Below are positions 8,461 to 17,702 of a stretch of DNA of 64,000 nucleotides, piece after piece (position 1 is the first letter of the stretch; the number at the start of each line of letters is the position of its first letter). The position numbers were made by a program, and so were the translations under genes. Source of the stretch: an uncultured Bacteroides sp. (GTDB lineage: Bacteria > Bacteroidota > Bacteroidia > Bacteroidales > Bacteroidaceae); NCBI RefSeq assembly GCF_963676325.1, contig NZ_OY781099.1, positions 2,294,001 through 2,358,000 of the forward strand, written 5' to 3'. The notes under the pieces are model-generated. The model was not told where the DNA came from and searched no databases. It saw nothing but the letters and a program-made list of their open reading frames with translations.

Positions 8461-8488
8461 ATCCCGGTGCTTTTACAGGCATCGGGAT
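8461..8488 (+). terminator. Hairpin terminator after hcp
   Basis: ATCCCGGTGC and GCATCGGGAT form a 10-bp stem (one G-U) with loop TTTTACAG, then a T-rich tail. It lies between hcp and the next promoter. Confidence 0.65.
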
Positions 8489-8511
8489 ATTTGTTTATTG
8501 AGGTATTTATG

Positions 8512-8519
8512 TACCTTTG
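8512..8519 (+). promoter_or_regulatory. -7 promoter element for the Nim-like gene
   Basis: TACCTTTG with an upstream TTTG (8490-8493) 18 bases away. It lies inside the longer possible reading frame from 8467 and so supports the ATG at 8542. Confidence 0.6.
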
Positions 8520-8541
8520 TCTCACAACTAAAAAGAAAAAT

Positions 8542-9015
8542 ATGTTTGCAGAAATAAGAAAGAAAGAACGGGCTATGGAGCCTCAGCAAGTAAGAGAAGC
8601 ACTTGAATGCGGAGAATACGGAACATTGTCTATGTGTGGAGTAAATGGATACGGGTATGGCGTACCACTAAACTATGTACTTGAAGATGATCACCTCTAT
8701 TTCCATTGTGCGATTGAGGGAGAAAAGCTTAGAAACCTGAGTGAGAATAATAAAGTGAGCTTTTGTGTAGTAGGAAAAGCGCAGGTTGTAGCCAAAGAAT
8801 TCACCACCTCTTACCAAAGTATCATCGCATTTGGTAAAGCCACCTTTGTATCTTCCGAAGATGAAATTCGCCGTGCCATGCTGTTACTGGTTAAAAAATA
8901 CTCTCCAGAGCACCAGGAAACAGGAGAAAAATATATTAATCAGGCAATTAAACGAATTCAGGTGATAAGACTGGACATTGAACACCTCACAGGAAAGTCT
9001 AATAGGAAAATCTAA
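8542..9015 (+). CDS. Pyridoxamine 5'-phosphate oxidase-fold flavoprotein, NimA-like
   Basis: A 157-residue split-barrel FMN-binding protein beginning MFAEIRKKERAMEPQQVREA. It follows the nitroimidazole-resistance (Nim) family layout: GEYGTLSMCGVNGYGYGVPLNYV, LYFHCAIEGEKLRNL, VSFCVVG, EFTTSYQSIIAFGKA and the C-terminal KKYSPEH. Nim proteins reduce 5-nitroimidazoles to amines in Bacteroides. Most chromosomal relatives are general antioxidant or flavin proteins, so a resistance phenotype is not implied. The start at 8542 is chosen over 8467 because a promoter lies between them. It is monocistronic. Confidence 0.82.
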   Translation: MFAEIRKKERAMEPQQVREALECGEYGTLSMCGVNGYGYGVPLNYVLEDDHLYFHCAIEGEKLRNLSENNKVSFCVVGKAQVVAKEFTTSYQSIIAFGKATFVSSEDEIRRAMLLLVKKYSPEHQETGEKYINQAIKRIQVIRLDIEHLTGKSNRKI

Positions 9016-9073
9016 TCTCGTTAATTTACCCTAAAACTTATTTCGTTTTTCCAGTTATAGAAGCTCTGCTGCT

Positions 9074-9081
9074 TACATTTG
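9074..9081 (+). promoter_or_regulatory. -7 promoter element for the acyl-CoA ligase gene
   Basis: TACATTTG matches TAnnTTTG, 32 bases before the ATG at 9114. Confidence 0.5.
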
Positions 9082-9113
9082 CACAGAAACCAATCATTTG
9101 TGCAACTAGATTT

Positions 9114-10778
9114 ATGAAACAACAAGACTGCTTTATAAAATATATAGAGCAAAGCATTATCAAGAACTGGGATTCAAATGCCCTGACTGACTATAACGGA
9201 GAGACATTTCAATATAAAGACGTAGCAAGAAAGATAGCAAAAATTCACCTTCTATTTGAAGAAGCCGGCATTAATAAGGGAGACAAGGTAGCCGTATGCG
9301 GTAGGAATAGTTCTTTCTGGGCGGTAGCCGTGCTGGCAACAATCACTTACGGAGCAGTTGCCGTACCGGTACTTCACGAATTCAAAGCAGACAACATACA
9401 CAATATAGTGAACCACTCAGAAGCACGCTTCATGTTTGTGGGAGATCAGGTGTGGGAGAACCTGAATGAAGAGCATATGCCAAATCTGGAAGGTATAATT
9501 ATCCTCAACACATTTGATCTTGTTGTGTCTCGTTCTGAGAAGTTAAGCTATGCACACGAGAATCTGAACGCGCTTTACGGCAAAAAATACCCGCGCAACT
9601 TCCGTCCGCACGATATCTCTTACCAAAAAGACAAGCCGGAAGAGCTTGCCGTAATCAACTATACCTCGGGAACCACAGGTTTCTCTAAGGGAGTGATGCT
9701 TCCTTACCGCAGTCTTTCATCGAACGTGGAATATTGCTGGGAAAAACATCCGGTAGGTCCGGGAGACAAGATGGTAGCCATCCTGCCGATGGGACATATT
9801 TTCGGAATGATATACGACTTTCTGTACGGTATATCTGCCGGAGCACATGTATATTTCCTTACCCGCATGCCTTCACCCAAGATTATTGCACAATCATTCT
9901 CGGAAATCAAGCCAAAACTGATCTCTTGTGTGCCTCTTATTGTAGAAAAGATTATCAAGAAAAACATTCTTCCACGATTTGATAACAGAGTAAACAAGAT
10001 TTTACTTCAGTTGCCTATCGTAAATGAAAAGCTTAAAGCATCAATCAGACAGGAAGCTATGGATGCCTTTGGTGGAAACTTCAGCGAAATTATCATTGGA
10101 GGTGCACCACTGAACGGTGGAATTGAATCTTTGCTGAGAACAATCAATTTCCCATACACCATTGCATACGGTATGACCGAGTGCGGACCAATTATTGCAT
10201 CCAGTCACTGGTCGGACTTAAACCAAAAAAGTTGTGGTAAAGCAGCTTCACGTATGGAAGTTGCCGTTGTGTCCGAGAATCCGGAAAGCACTCCCGGTGA
10301 ACTTATCTGCAAGGGAGACAACATGATGATAGGTTACTATAAAAACGAAGAGGCAACCAAAGGTGTTATTGACGAGAATGGATGGCTGCACACCGGCGAT
10401 ATGGCGGTGATGGACAGTGAAGGAAACATCAGCATTAAGGGACGTTGCAAGAACCTACTTATGAATGCTTCCGGCCAGAATATTTATCCTGAAGAGGTTG
10501 AATCAATACTCAACAATATGCCGTATGTGGCCGAATCAATTATCGTGATGCAAAACAGTAAATTGGTGGCATTAATATATCCTGATTTTGATGATGCCTT
10601 TGCCAATGGCCTTAGCAACGAGGATATTGAAAAAGTAATGGAAACAAATCGTTTCTCACTGAATCAGCAATTGCCTGCTTACTCTCAGATTACAAAGGTG
10701 AAACTGCATCCTGAGGAGTTTGAAAAAACGGCAAAGAAGAGTATCAAGCGATTTATGTACCAGGATATCGAAGAATAA
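9114..10778 (+). CDS. AMP-binding long-chain fatty acid-CoA ligase family protein
   Basis: A 554-residue adenylate-forming enzyme that probably activates a fatty acid with ATP to acyl-AMP and then acyl-CoA (or loads acyl-ACP). Motifs in order: the P-loop-like YTSGTTGFSKG near residue 184, MGHIFGM, IIGGAPLNGGIE, AYGMTECGP near 352, GWLHTGDMAVMD, and the hinge GRCKNLLMNASGQNIYPEEVE. The C-terminal small domain ends with KKSIKRFMYQD, which supplies the catalytic Lys. No signal peptide is present. It stands alone with its own promoter. The substrate chain length is not determinable. Confidence 0.93.
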   Translation: MKQQDCFIKYIEQSIIKNWDSNALTDYNGETFQYKDVARKIAKIHLLFEEAGINKGDKVAVCGRNSSFWAVAVLATITYGAVAVPVLHEFKADNIHNIVNHSEARFMFVGDQVWENLNEEHMPNLEGIIILNTFDLVVSRSEKLSYAHENLNALYGKKYPRNFRPHDISYQKDKPEELAVINYTSGTTGFSKGVMLPYRSLSSNVEYCWEKHPVGPGDKMVAILPMGHIFGMIYDFLYGISAGAHVYFLTRMPSPKIIAQSFSEIKPKLISCVPLIVEKIIKKNILPRFDNRVNKILLQLPIVNEKLKASIRQEAMDAFGGNFSEIIIGGAPLNGGIESLLRTINFPYTIAYGMTECGPIIASSHWSDLNQKSCGKAASRMEVAVVSENPESTPGELICKGDNMMIGYYKNEEATKGVIDENGWLHTGDMAVMDSEGNISIKGRCKNLLMNASGQNIYPEEVESILNNMPYVAESIIVMQNSKLVALIYPDFDDAFANGLSNEDIEKVMETNRFSLNQQLPAYSQITKVKLHPEEFEKTAKKSIKRFMYQDIEE

Positions 10779-10800
10779 ACCAAATACAACAACCAAATAA

Positions 10801-10884
10801 AAAGGACTTTTCAGAGTTATTGATAAGTATACTTTACATTAGAAGGGCTTTAATGAGACAGGCAGAGGTCGATTTAAAGTCCTT
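10801..10884 (+). ncRNA. Possible structured 3' region or small RNA after the acyl-CoA ligase
   Basis: AAGGACTTT at 10801 and AAAGTCCTT near 10876 are perfectly complementary. They enclose about 65 bases (including GAGACAGGCAGAGGTCGA), followed by CTTTACTTTTT. The loop is long for a simple terminator. It may be a terminator with an inserted sequence or a short RNA. Confidence 0.25.
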
Positions 10885-10892
10885 CTTTACTT

Positions 10893-11225
10893 TTTCGGCA
10901 ACCGATAATATGTTTTCTTTGAAATCTCGAACCGCATATCATATACAAATATTTGAGCACAATTTGTTTACCAAAGCCAAATAAGTTCCTTTGTAAAGGA
11001 ATAAAATTCAAAAATATAACAGGGTAATTTTACAACATAAAGGATAACTTTCGCTCTCAATAATATGTAAAACCTGCACTCGTAAATAAAATCATTTTTA
11101 GTCTATAAAGACCTATTTATAGGACTTTCTTAGTATTATGTCATAATAAAGCTCTATTTTTCAGAAGGTAATTTTGCCTATTTAAATTATATAACCATTT
11201 CTTTGCTAGATAAGATTCTTAATCG
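10893..11225. other. Gene-free AT-rich stretch with inverted repeats upstream of addA
   Basis: No coding frame or RNA is recognised. The main structure is an 11-bp stem with one bulge at 11100-11126 (AGTCTATAAA and TTTATAGGACT). A second TAnnTTTG match, TAATTTTG at 11169-11176, has no -33 partner. This stem resembles, but does not match, the iterated-palindrome arrays elsewhere in the window. Confidence 0.4.
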
Positions 11226-11233
11226 TAGTTTTG
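11226..11233 (+). promoter_or_regulatory. -7 promoter element for addA
   Basis: TAGTTTTG with a -33 TTTG at 11202-11205, spacing 20, an excellent Bacteroides promoter. It lies downstream of a possible TTG start at 11203 and so favours the ATG at 11254. Confidence 0.65.
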
Positions 11234-11253
11234 CAGAAACAAAAATAGTTACA

Positions 11254-14200
11254 ATGAGTGTTTCACCGGAACTACTAGTATACAAAGCATCCGCCGGATC
11301 AGGGAAAACGTTTACCCTGGCGGTGGAATATATTAAATTGCTGATTCAAAACCCACGGGCGTATCAGCAAATCCTTGCCGTAACCTTTACCAACAAGGCT
11401 ACAGCCGAGATGAAAGAACGTATCCTGAGCCAGCTTTACGGCATCTGGACTGAGGATAAAGACTCAGCTTCTTACCTGGAAAAGGTTTGCACAGAGCTGA
11501 ATTTACCGGAAGCTGACGTGCGCAAAGCGGCAGGACTGGCGCTGAACTACATGATTCATGACTACAGCCGGTTCAGGGTAGAGACAATCGACTCGTTCTT
11601 TCAGTCGGTGATGCGCAATCTGGCGCGGGAACTTGAACTGAGTCCCAACCTGAACATTGAGCTTAATAACCCGGAAGTGCTGAGCGATGCGGTAGATTCC
11701 ATGATTGAAAAGCTGAAGCCCACTTCGGAAGTGCTGGCGTGGCTGCTCGATTATATTGATGAACGCATAAAGGACGATAAGCGCTGGAATGTATCGGGCG
11801 AGGTAAAGAACTTCGGACGGAATATTTTCGATGAAGGATATATTGAAAAAGGAAATGATCTTCGGGAGAAACTCAAAGATGCGAACTACATAAAGAGATA
11901 TAAAAAGGAACTTCAGACAATACAAGAGGAAGCCATTGAGCAGATGAAGGGTTTTGCCGACCAGTTTAACGGATTACTTGAGGAACATGGGCTTACCCCT
12001 ATCGACTTAAAAGGCGGTGCGCGAGGAATAGGCAGCTATTTCAATAAGATTCATAATGGTGTTATGAGCAATGATGTGCGTAACATTACTGTAGAGAAGT
12101 GTTTGGCTAGCGAGGACAACTGGTCAACCAAAACTTCGCCGAACAAGAACGCCATTATCCAACTGGCTTATGATGAACTTATGCCGCTATTGGAAAGCTC
12201 GGAACAGTTTCGGGTAAAGAACAATATCATTGTAAACTCCTGCCGCTTGTCGTTACAGCACGTAAACAAAGTGAGACTGCTTGCCAATATTGACGAGGAG
12301 GTGCGCATTCTGAACAAGGAGAACAACCGCTTCCTGCTGTCGGACACCAACGCATTGCTTCACCGATTGGTGCAGGACGGCGATTCATCGTTCGTTTTCG
12401 AGAAGATCGGGGCAAACATTCACAATGTGATGATTGATGAGTTTCAGGACACTTCACGAATGCAGTGGGATAACTTCAAGTTATTGCTTTTGGAAGGTTT
12501 GTCTCAAGGCTCGGACAGCCTCATCGTGGGCGATGTAAAGCAATCCATCTACCGCTGGCGTAACGGCGACTGGGGTATTCTCAATGGTTTGCGTGATACA
12601 ATGGAAAACTTTCCTATACGCATAGAGCCTCTGAACACCAACTACCGAAGCGAAGCCAACATTATTAAGTTCAACAACCGCCTGTTTACCTCAGCCTGTA
12701 ACTATCTGTGTGATGTTTATTGGGAGGAACTGAACGAAGAATGCTATAGTCTGAAGGAAGCTTATTGCGATGTGAACCAGGAATCGCCCAAGAAGGAGGA
12801 CAAGGGTTACGTAAAAATTTCATTCCTTGAAGGAGACGATAAAGACACTCCGCCCGAAGAGAAGAAAGATTACACGCAATATACCATGGAATCCCTTGCC
12901 GAAGAGGTGAACGATCTCATTGCACAGGGAGTGAAACTAAATGATATTACCATTCTGGTGCGCAAGAACAAGACTATCCCTCAGATAGCCAGCTTCTTTG
13001 ACGAGAATCTTCCCTATCGCATTGTGTCCGATGAGGCTTTCCGACTGGATGCTTCGCTGGCCATCTGCATGATAATGGATGGCCTGCGCTATCTATCAAA
13101 TCAAGAGAACAGCATTGCCAGGGCACAACTGGCGGCGGCTTATCAGAATGAAGTATTAAAACAAGGTATAGAGCTTAATACTTTGCTGCTTAGCGATATA
13201 GAAAGTTACCTTCCCTCTGAATTTATCTCCAGAAGAAACGAGTTGCCTTTGATGCCTCTTTACGAACTGATAGAGGAACTGTTCCGCATTTTCCAGATGG
13301 AAAAGATAGAGAATCAGGATGCTTACCTGTTCTCGTTCTATGATGCGGTGGTGGAATACCTGCAAAACAACTCATCTGACCCGGACTCTTTTATTGCTCA
13401 CTGGGAAGAACGTCTTTGCAGCAAGACTATTCCGTCGGGAGAAATTGAGGGTATACGAATCATGTCTATCCATAAATCCAAGGGACTGGAGTTTCACACC
13501 GTGCTGCTTCCTTTCTGCGACTGGAAACTGGAGAACGAAACGAACAATCAGCTGGTGTGGTGCACTCCCACCGTTGAGCCATTTAATGAGCTCGACCTTG
13601 TTCCGGTGAATTACTCGACGGCAATGGCTGAGTCTATCTATAAAGAGGACTACCAAAACGAGCGTCTTCAGCTTTGGGTAGATAATCTGAACCTGCTTTA
13701 TGTAGCTTTTACCCGTGCGGAAAAGAATCTGATTGTATGGAGCAAAAAAGATCAGAAGAAGACAGTGTCCGAATTGCTCAATAGAGCGTTGCGGTCGGTT
13801 GCGGCCCTGGAATCTGTGGTATGGGATGAGGAAGAGCCTTACGAATTCGGAGCACTTTGTCCGTCGGAAGTCAAGGAGGTAAAAGCAACCACCAATAAGC
13901 TTACGACTCCCCCCAGCAGTGTTCCGGTACAGATTGAGTCGCACTTGCACAATGTAGAATTTCGCCAGTCGAACCGCTCCGCTGATTTCATCAAAGGTGA
14001 GGATGTGGGCGACGATAACTCCAAATACATTAACATGGGGCAACTGCTCCACACGCTTTTCTCGGCCATTGAAACCAAGGAAGATGTGCAGCCAGCCATT
14101 GAACGTTTGCTCTTTGAAGGCGTGATACCCGATAAAGAAACCGAAAAGAACATTCGCAAAACGGCAGAGAAAGCTCTCTCCCACCCAATGGTTCAGGAGT

Positions 14201-14460
14201 GGTACTCGGGCACATACCAACTCTTCAACGAATGCGCCATCATCTACAAAGAAAAAGATTCGCTGGAAGTGCGTCGCCCCGACCGTGTAATGATGAATGA
14301 CAGTGAGGTTGTGGTGGTAGATTTCAAATTTGGTAAGAAGAACAAGAAATACAATGAGCAGGTGCAGGGATATGTATCCTTGCTTGCTGATATGGGTTAT
14401 AAGAACATCAGCGGGTACTTGTGGTATGTATATGATGGGGAACTTGAAAAAGTTGGGTAA
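11254..14460 (+). CDS. addA: UvrD/RecB-family helicase-nuclease, AddA-like
   Basis: The large subunit of a cytoplasmic double-strand-break-processing helicase-nuclease (AddAB/RecBCD class). From the ATG at 11254 it is 1068 residues, with Walker A ASAGSGKT at residues 12-19 and the TNKATAEMKERI motif Ia. Walker B DEFQD is near 394, followed by GDVKQSIYRWR (motif III), SIHKSKGLEFHTVLLP (motif V) and LLYVAFTRAEKNL (motif VI). A C-terminal PD-(D/E)xK-type nuclease is marked by RPDRVM and VVVDFKFGKK near 1020, with downstream QVQGY. The partner nuclease gene follows at 14791 on the same strand, about 330 bases away. The family call is secure; the Add name rests on the pairing. Confidence 0.9.
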   Translation: MSVSPELLVYKASAGSGKTFTLAVEYIKLLIQNPRAYQQILAVTFTNKATAEMKERILSQLYGIWTEDKDSASYLEKVCTELNLPEADVRKAAGLALNYMIHDYSRFRVETIDSFFQSVMRNLARELELSPNLNIELNNPEVLSDAVDSMIEKLKPTSEVLAWLLDYIDERIKDDKRWNVSGEVKNFGRNIFDEGYIEKGNDLREKLKDANYIKRYKKELQTIQEEAIEQMKGFADQFNGLLEEHGLTPIDLKGGARGIGSYFNKIHNGVMSNDVRNITVEKCLASEDNWSTKTSPNKNAIIQLAYDELMPLLESSEQFRVKNNIIVNSCRLSLQHVNKVRLLANIDEEVRILNKENNRFLLSDTNALLHRLVQDGDSSFVFEKIGANIHNVMIDEFQDTSRMQWDNFKLLLLEGLSQGSDSLIVGDVKQSIYRWRNGDWGILNGLRDTMENFPIRIEPLNTNYRSEANIIKFNNRLFTSACNYLCDVYWEELNEECYSLKEAYCDVNQESPKKEDKGYVKISFLEGDDKDTPPEEKKDYTQYTMESLAEEVNDLIAQGVKLNDITILVRKNKTIPQIASFFDENLPYRIVSDEAFRLDASLAICMIMDGLRYLSNQENSIARAQLAAAYQNEVLKQGIELNTLLLSDIESYLPSEFISRRNELPLMPLYELIEELFRIFQMEKIENQDAYLFSFYDAVVEYLQNNSSDPDSFIAHWEERLCSKTIPSGEIEGIRIMSIHKSKGLEFHTVLLPFCDWKLENETNNQLVWCTPTVEPFNELDLVPVNYSTAMAESIYKEDYQNERLQLWVDNLNLLYVAFTRAEKNLIVWSKKDQKKTVSELLNRALRSVAALESVVWDEEEPYEFGALCPSEVKEVKATTNKLTTPPSSVPVQIESHLHNVEFRQSNRSADFIKGEDVGDDNSKYINMGQLLHTLFSAIETKEDVQPAIERLLFEGVIPDKETEKNIRKTAEKALSHPMVQEWYSGTYQLFNECAIIYKEKDSLEVRRPDRVMMNDSEVVVVDFKFGKKNKKYNEQVQGYVSLLADMGYKNISGYLWYVYDGELEKVG

Positions 14461-14550
14461 TATCTGGTAAACGAACGATCAGGGCGGACTCGAAATCCGC
14501 AGCTTACCTGATATATTCGCAGGGGTTCGAATCCCCCAGCTTCCGCCCAA
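14453..14550 (+). other. tRNA-Ser(CGA)-like remnant or structured tRNA-like RNA
   Basis: The 3' half of a class II tRNA is visible. There is an anticodon arm GCGGA-CTCGAAA-TCCGC (anticodon CGA, Ser; 14484-14500), a T arm GGGG-TTCGAAT-CCCC (14522-14536) and an acceptor-like AGCTTCC-G (14538-14545). A matching 5' acceptor strand GGAAGCT is absent, and this region overlaps the end of addA. Other pairings exist instead: TTGGG (14453-14457) with CCCAA (14546-14550), and TATCTGGTAA (14461-14470) with TTACCTGATA (14504-14513, one mismatch). I read it as a decayed tRNA or an attachment-site relic. A functional unusual RNA is not excluded. Confidence 0.45.
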
Positions 14551-14697
14551 GGTTCATAATTTTGATAATTCCACAAAGTTTTTAAGACCTTCAGAACCGG
14601 AATCTGATGCCTTATAATAAAGCTTTTATTTATTCCAGAGAGTTCACGGAAAACTCAACGGGAGTTAAGCAAAAGCAACCCGAAATATTTAAAAATT

Positions 14698-14774
14698 AAA
14701 GTAGAGCAAAATAAAATAAGGTCTACACCTTATAAAAATATAGTCTACACTAATTATATAAATAGTGTAGAGCA
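14698..14774. repeat. TCTACAC iterated inverted-repeat array upstream of addB
   Basis: Arms GTAGAGC, AAGGTCTACACCTT (self-complementary ends), TAGTCTACACTA and TAGTGTAGAGCA. The last two pair over 9 bp with a 10-base loop. It ends 17 bases before the addB ATG, so it would lie in the 5' leader or promoter. Confidence 0.5.
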
Positions 14775-14790
14775 TTTAAAGAAACAAACA

Positions 14791-17661
14791 ATGGAAACAT
14801 TCTTAAGTATCGTCGCAAAAGACTTATATAAAAGGCACGGAGCCGATCTCTCCCGCGTAGCTGTTATTTTCCCTAACAAGCGCGCAGGATTATTCTTCAA
14901 TGAACATCTGGCGGAAGAGGCTAATCGTCCCATCTGGTCACCGGCTTACCTCAGCATTAGCGAGTTGTTTCAGCAACTATCGGCACAAAGAAGCGAGAAT
15001 CCGCTGAAGCTTGGCGACTCCATCAAGCTGGTTTGCGAGCTTTATAAGATATTCCGTGAGGAGACTAAGAGTGAGGAGACGCTGGATGAGTTCTACTTCT
15101 GGGGAGAATTGCTGATAAGCGACTTTGACGATGCCGACAAGAATCTGGTGGATGCCGACCGCATGTTCAGCAATCTGCAAGACTTAAAGAATATGATGGA
15201 TGGTTTCGATTTCCTTAGTGAGGATCAGGAAGCGGCTATCCAACAGTTTTTCCAGAACTTTTCCATTGAGAAACGCACTGCTCTGAAAGAGAAATTCATT
15301 TCCTTGTGGGATGTGCTTGGTAGCATCTACCATCGCTATAAAGAATCACTGGTCAATCAGAATATTGCCTACGAAGGAATGCTCTACCGCTCGGTTATTG
15401 AGCAGCTGGATGCGTCGCAGATGAAGTATGATACCTATGTATTTGTGGGATTCAACGTGCTGAACAAGGTAGAGACTAAGTTCTTCCAGTTGCTCCGTGA
15501 TGCAAACAAGGCGCTGTTCTACTGGGATTATGACACGTTCTACACCGAAGCAAAGAATCACGAGGCGGGTGAGTTTATCCGCCGTAACCTGAAAGAGTTT
15601 CCTTCTGCCCTAAGCGGAGTGAAATTTGATAAGATGGATAAGCCAAAGAAGGTGAGGTTTATCGCTTCCTCTACCGAGAATGCGCAGGCGCGTTACCTTC
15701 CCGAATGGATACGAACCAATGTTATCGGAAAGGAATCGGATAGCGCTGTGGTTCTTTGCAACGAATCGCTTCTGCTGCCCGTGCTGCATTCCATCCCCGA
15801 CAGCGTGAAGCATGTCAACATTACGATGGGATTCCCTTTGGCTCAGACTCCCGTTCACAGTTTTATCACTGCTTTACTGGAGCTGCAGACCGTAGGCTTC
15901 CGTCCTGAGACGGGAAGATATTCTTATGCTGCCGTACAATCCGTGCTGAAACACCCATATACCCGTCAGCTATCATCAAAAGCTGATGATCTGGAGAAGG
16001 ATCTTACCAGGAAGAACCGCTTCTATCCGCTTCCATCGGAATTAAAGCAGGATGAGTTTCTTGGATTACTTTTCACTCCTCAGTTAGGGAACATGGACCT
16101 TTGCAATTATCTGACCAGCGTATTGAAGGAGGTTGCAAAGATCTATCATGCGGAAAAGAACAGCGAAGATGTATTCAATCAGCTCTATCGCGAATCGCTC
16201 TTCAAGTCTTTTACAGTGATAACCCGTTTTGGTAGTCTGATTGACAGCGGTGACCTTACTGTTCAGACAGATACCTTCAGGCGTTTGCTAAACAAGGTGC
16301 TCACTGCCTCAAACATCCCTTTCCACGGTGAACCGGCCATCGGTATGCAGGTGATGGGTGTGCTTGAAACCCGTAACCTCGACTTTAAGAATCTGGTGAT
16401 GATGTCGCTCAACGAGGGACAATTGCCCAAAGGCAGCGGAGACTCCTCGTTCATTCCTTACAACCTGCGCAAAGCATTCGGAATGACAACCATTGAACAC
16501 AAGAATGCTGTGTATGCTTACTATTTCTATCGCCTTATGCAACGGGCGGAGAACATTACGCTGATGTACAACACCTCGAGTGACGGACTGAACCGTGGCG
16601 AATGGTCGCGCTTCATGCTGCAATTCCTTATTGAGTGGCCGCATGAAATCAGTCGGGAATACGTGGAAGCCGGACAATCGCCTCAGGTAGCGGCAGAGAT
16701 TACTATCCAAAAAACTCCGGATGTAATGAAGCGTCTGCAGAACTTTTATGATAAACGCTGCAATGAACGTGCACAGTTCTCTCCTTCAGCCCTGAATACT
16801 TACATGGATTGCCGCCTGAAGTTCTACTACACTTACGTTGCCAAACTGAGACCAAAACCGGAAGTCAGCTCAGAAATCGACTCTGCCATGTTCGGAACCA
16901 TCTTTCACCGTTCGGCAGAGCTGGTTTATATGGACTTTAAAGAGCATGGAAATGTGGTAAACAAAGATCAGATTGAGCAACTGCTCCGCAACGATGTAAA
17001 ATTGCAGGGGTATGTGGACAAAGCATTCAAGGAAGAGTTCTTCCAGGTTCCTCTTGATGAGAAGCCCGAATACAACGGAGTGCAACTGGTCAACTCGAAG
17101 GTTATCGTGTCATACCTCCGTCAGTTGTTACGCAACGATAAGGAATATGCCCCATTCACGCTGGTTGACATGGAGAAAAAGGTGAGTGAAGACATCTCCA
17201 TCCCAACAGCCAAAGGAGATATCCTTTCAAGAATAGGCGGAACCATTGACCGTATGGACAGCAAAGACGGAACCCTGCGCATTGTAGACTACAAAACCGG
17301 AGGCACTCCCAAAATAGCAGCAGACATAGCCGCACTTTTCACTCCGGCAGAGGGTCGCCCCAATTATATATTCCAGACATTCCTCTATGCAGCCATTATG
17401 ACCAGGCAGCAAAATCTGAAGGTTGCCCCTTCCCTGCTCTACATTCACCAGGCTGCCTCCGCCGACTACAAACCATACATTGGAATGGGTCCGTGGAACA
17501 ATAAAATTTTTGTAGAAGATTTTACGCCCTACGAAGAAGAATTCCGTGAGTTGCTAACTCAATTGCTTGCGGAGATTTTTAATCCCGAAGAGCCATTCAG
17601 CCAGACCGCGTTCGTAAGTAAATGTGAGTATTGTGACTTTAAAGCCATGTGCAAGAGATAA
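14791..17661 (+). CDS. addB: PD-(D/E)xK nuclease family protein, AddB-like
   Basis: The 956-residue partner of AddA in DNA break processing. The N-terminal half is a helicase-like scaffold (VAVIFPNKRAGLFFNEHLAEE) without an intact Walker A, and MSLNEGQLPKG appears mid-protein. The C-terminal nuclease domain has FGTIFHRSAE, GGTIDRMDS and RIVDYKTGG, the expected catalytic Asp/Lys residues. Four cysteines fit the AddB iron-sulfur staple: Cys674 in YMDCRLKFYYTY and Cys945, Cys948 and Cys954 in KCEYCDFKAMCKR. It is likely cotranscribed with or closely follows addA, although a tRNA-like relic and a palindromic array separate them. Confidence 0.9.
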   Translation: METFLSIVAKDLYKRHGADLSRVAVIFPNKRAGLFFNEHLAEEANRPIWSPAYLSISELFQQLSAQRSENPLKLGDSIKLVCELYKIFREETKSEETLDEFYFWGELLISDFDDADKNLVDADRMFSNLQDLKNMMDGFDFLSEDQEAAIQQFFQNFSIEKRTALKEKFISLWDVLGSIYHRYKESLVNQNIAYEGMLYRSVIEQLDASQMKYDTYVFVGFNVLNKVETKFFQLLRDANKALFYWDYDTFYTEAKNHEAGEFIRRNLKEFPSALSGVKFDKMDKPKKVRFIASSTENAQARYLPEWIRTNVIGKESDSAVVLCNESLLLPVLHSIPDSVKHVNITMGFPLAQTPVHSFITALLELQTVGFRPETGRYSYAAVQSVLKHPYTRQLSSKADDLEKDLTRKNRFYPLPSELKQDEFLGLLFTPQLGNMDLCNYLTSVLKEVAKIYHAEKNSEDVFNQLYRESLFKSFTVITRFGSLIDSGDLTVQTDTFRRLLNKVLTASNIPFHGEPAIGMQVMGVLETRNLDFKNLVMMSLNEGQLPKGSGDSSFIPYNLRKAFGMTTIEHKNAVYAYYFYRLMQRAENITLMYNTSSDGLNRGEWSRFMLQFLIEWPHEISREYVEAGQSPQVAAEITIQKTPDVMKRLQNFYDKRCNERAQFSPSALNTYMDCRLKFYYTYVAKLRPKPEVSSEIDSAMFGTIFHRSAELVYMDFKEHGNVVNKDQIEQLLRNDVKLQGYVDKAFKEEFFQVPLDEKPEYNGVQLVNSKVIVSYLRQLLRNDKEYAPFTLVDMEKKVSEDISIPTAKGDILSRIGGTIDRMDSKDGTLRIVDYKTGGTPKIAADIAALFTPAEGRPNYIFQTFLYAAIMTRQQNLKVAPSLLYIHQAASADYKPYIGMGPWNNKIFVEDFTPYEEEFRELLTQLLAEIFNPEEPFSQTAFVSKCEYCDFKAMCKR

Positions 17662-17702
17662 ATAAAGACCTCATAAAAATTTTGTGTTTTGGGAATTAAT
17701 CT

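Noticed and set aside
8467..8541. Extended start of the Nim-like gene at 8467
   Set aside because: It begins within the hcp terminator stem and crosses a well-spaced promoter; the family start is at 8542.
11203..11253. TTG start for addA at 11203
   Set aside because: A TTTG-N20-TAGTTTTG promoter overlaps this segment, and the ATG at 11254 places the Walker A motif at the usual distance.
13372..14220. A 282-codon minus-strand open frame inside addA
   Set aside because: It lies fully antisense to conserved helicase/nuclease motifs, has a Cys/Arg/His-rich random composition and no family resemblance.
14482..14549. GGGCGGA/TCCGCCC as the acceptor stem of a complete tRNA
   Set aside because: Only 32 bases remain between this stem and the T arm and four unpaired bases follow the T arm, so no cloverleaf forms; the first strand is also part of the anticodon stem.
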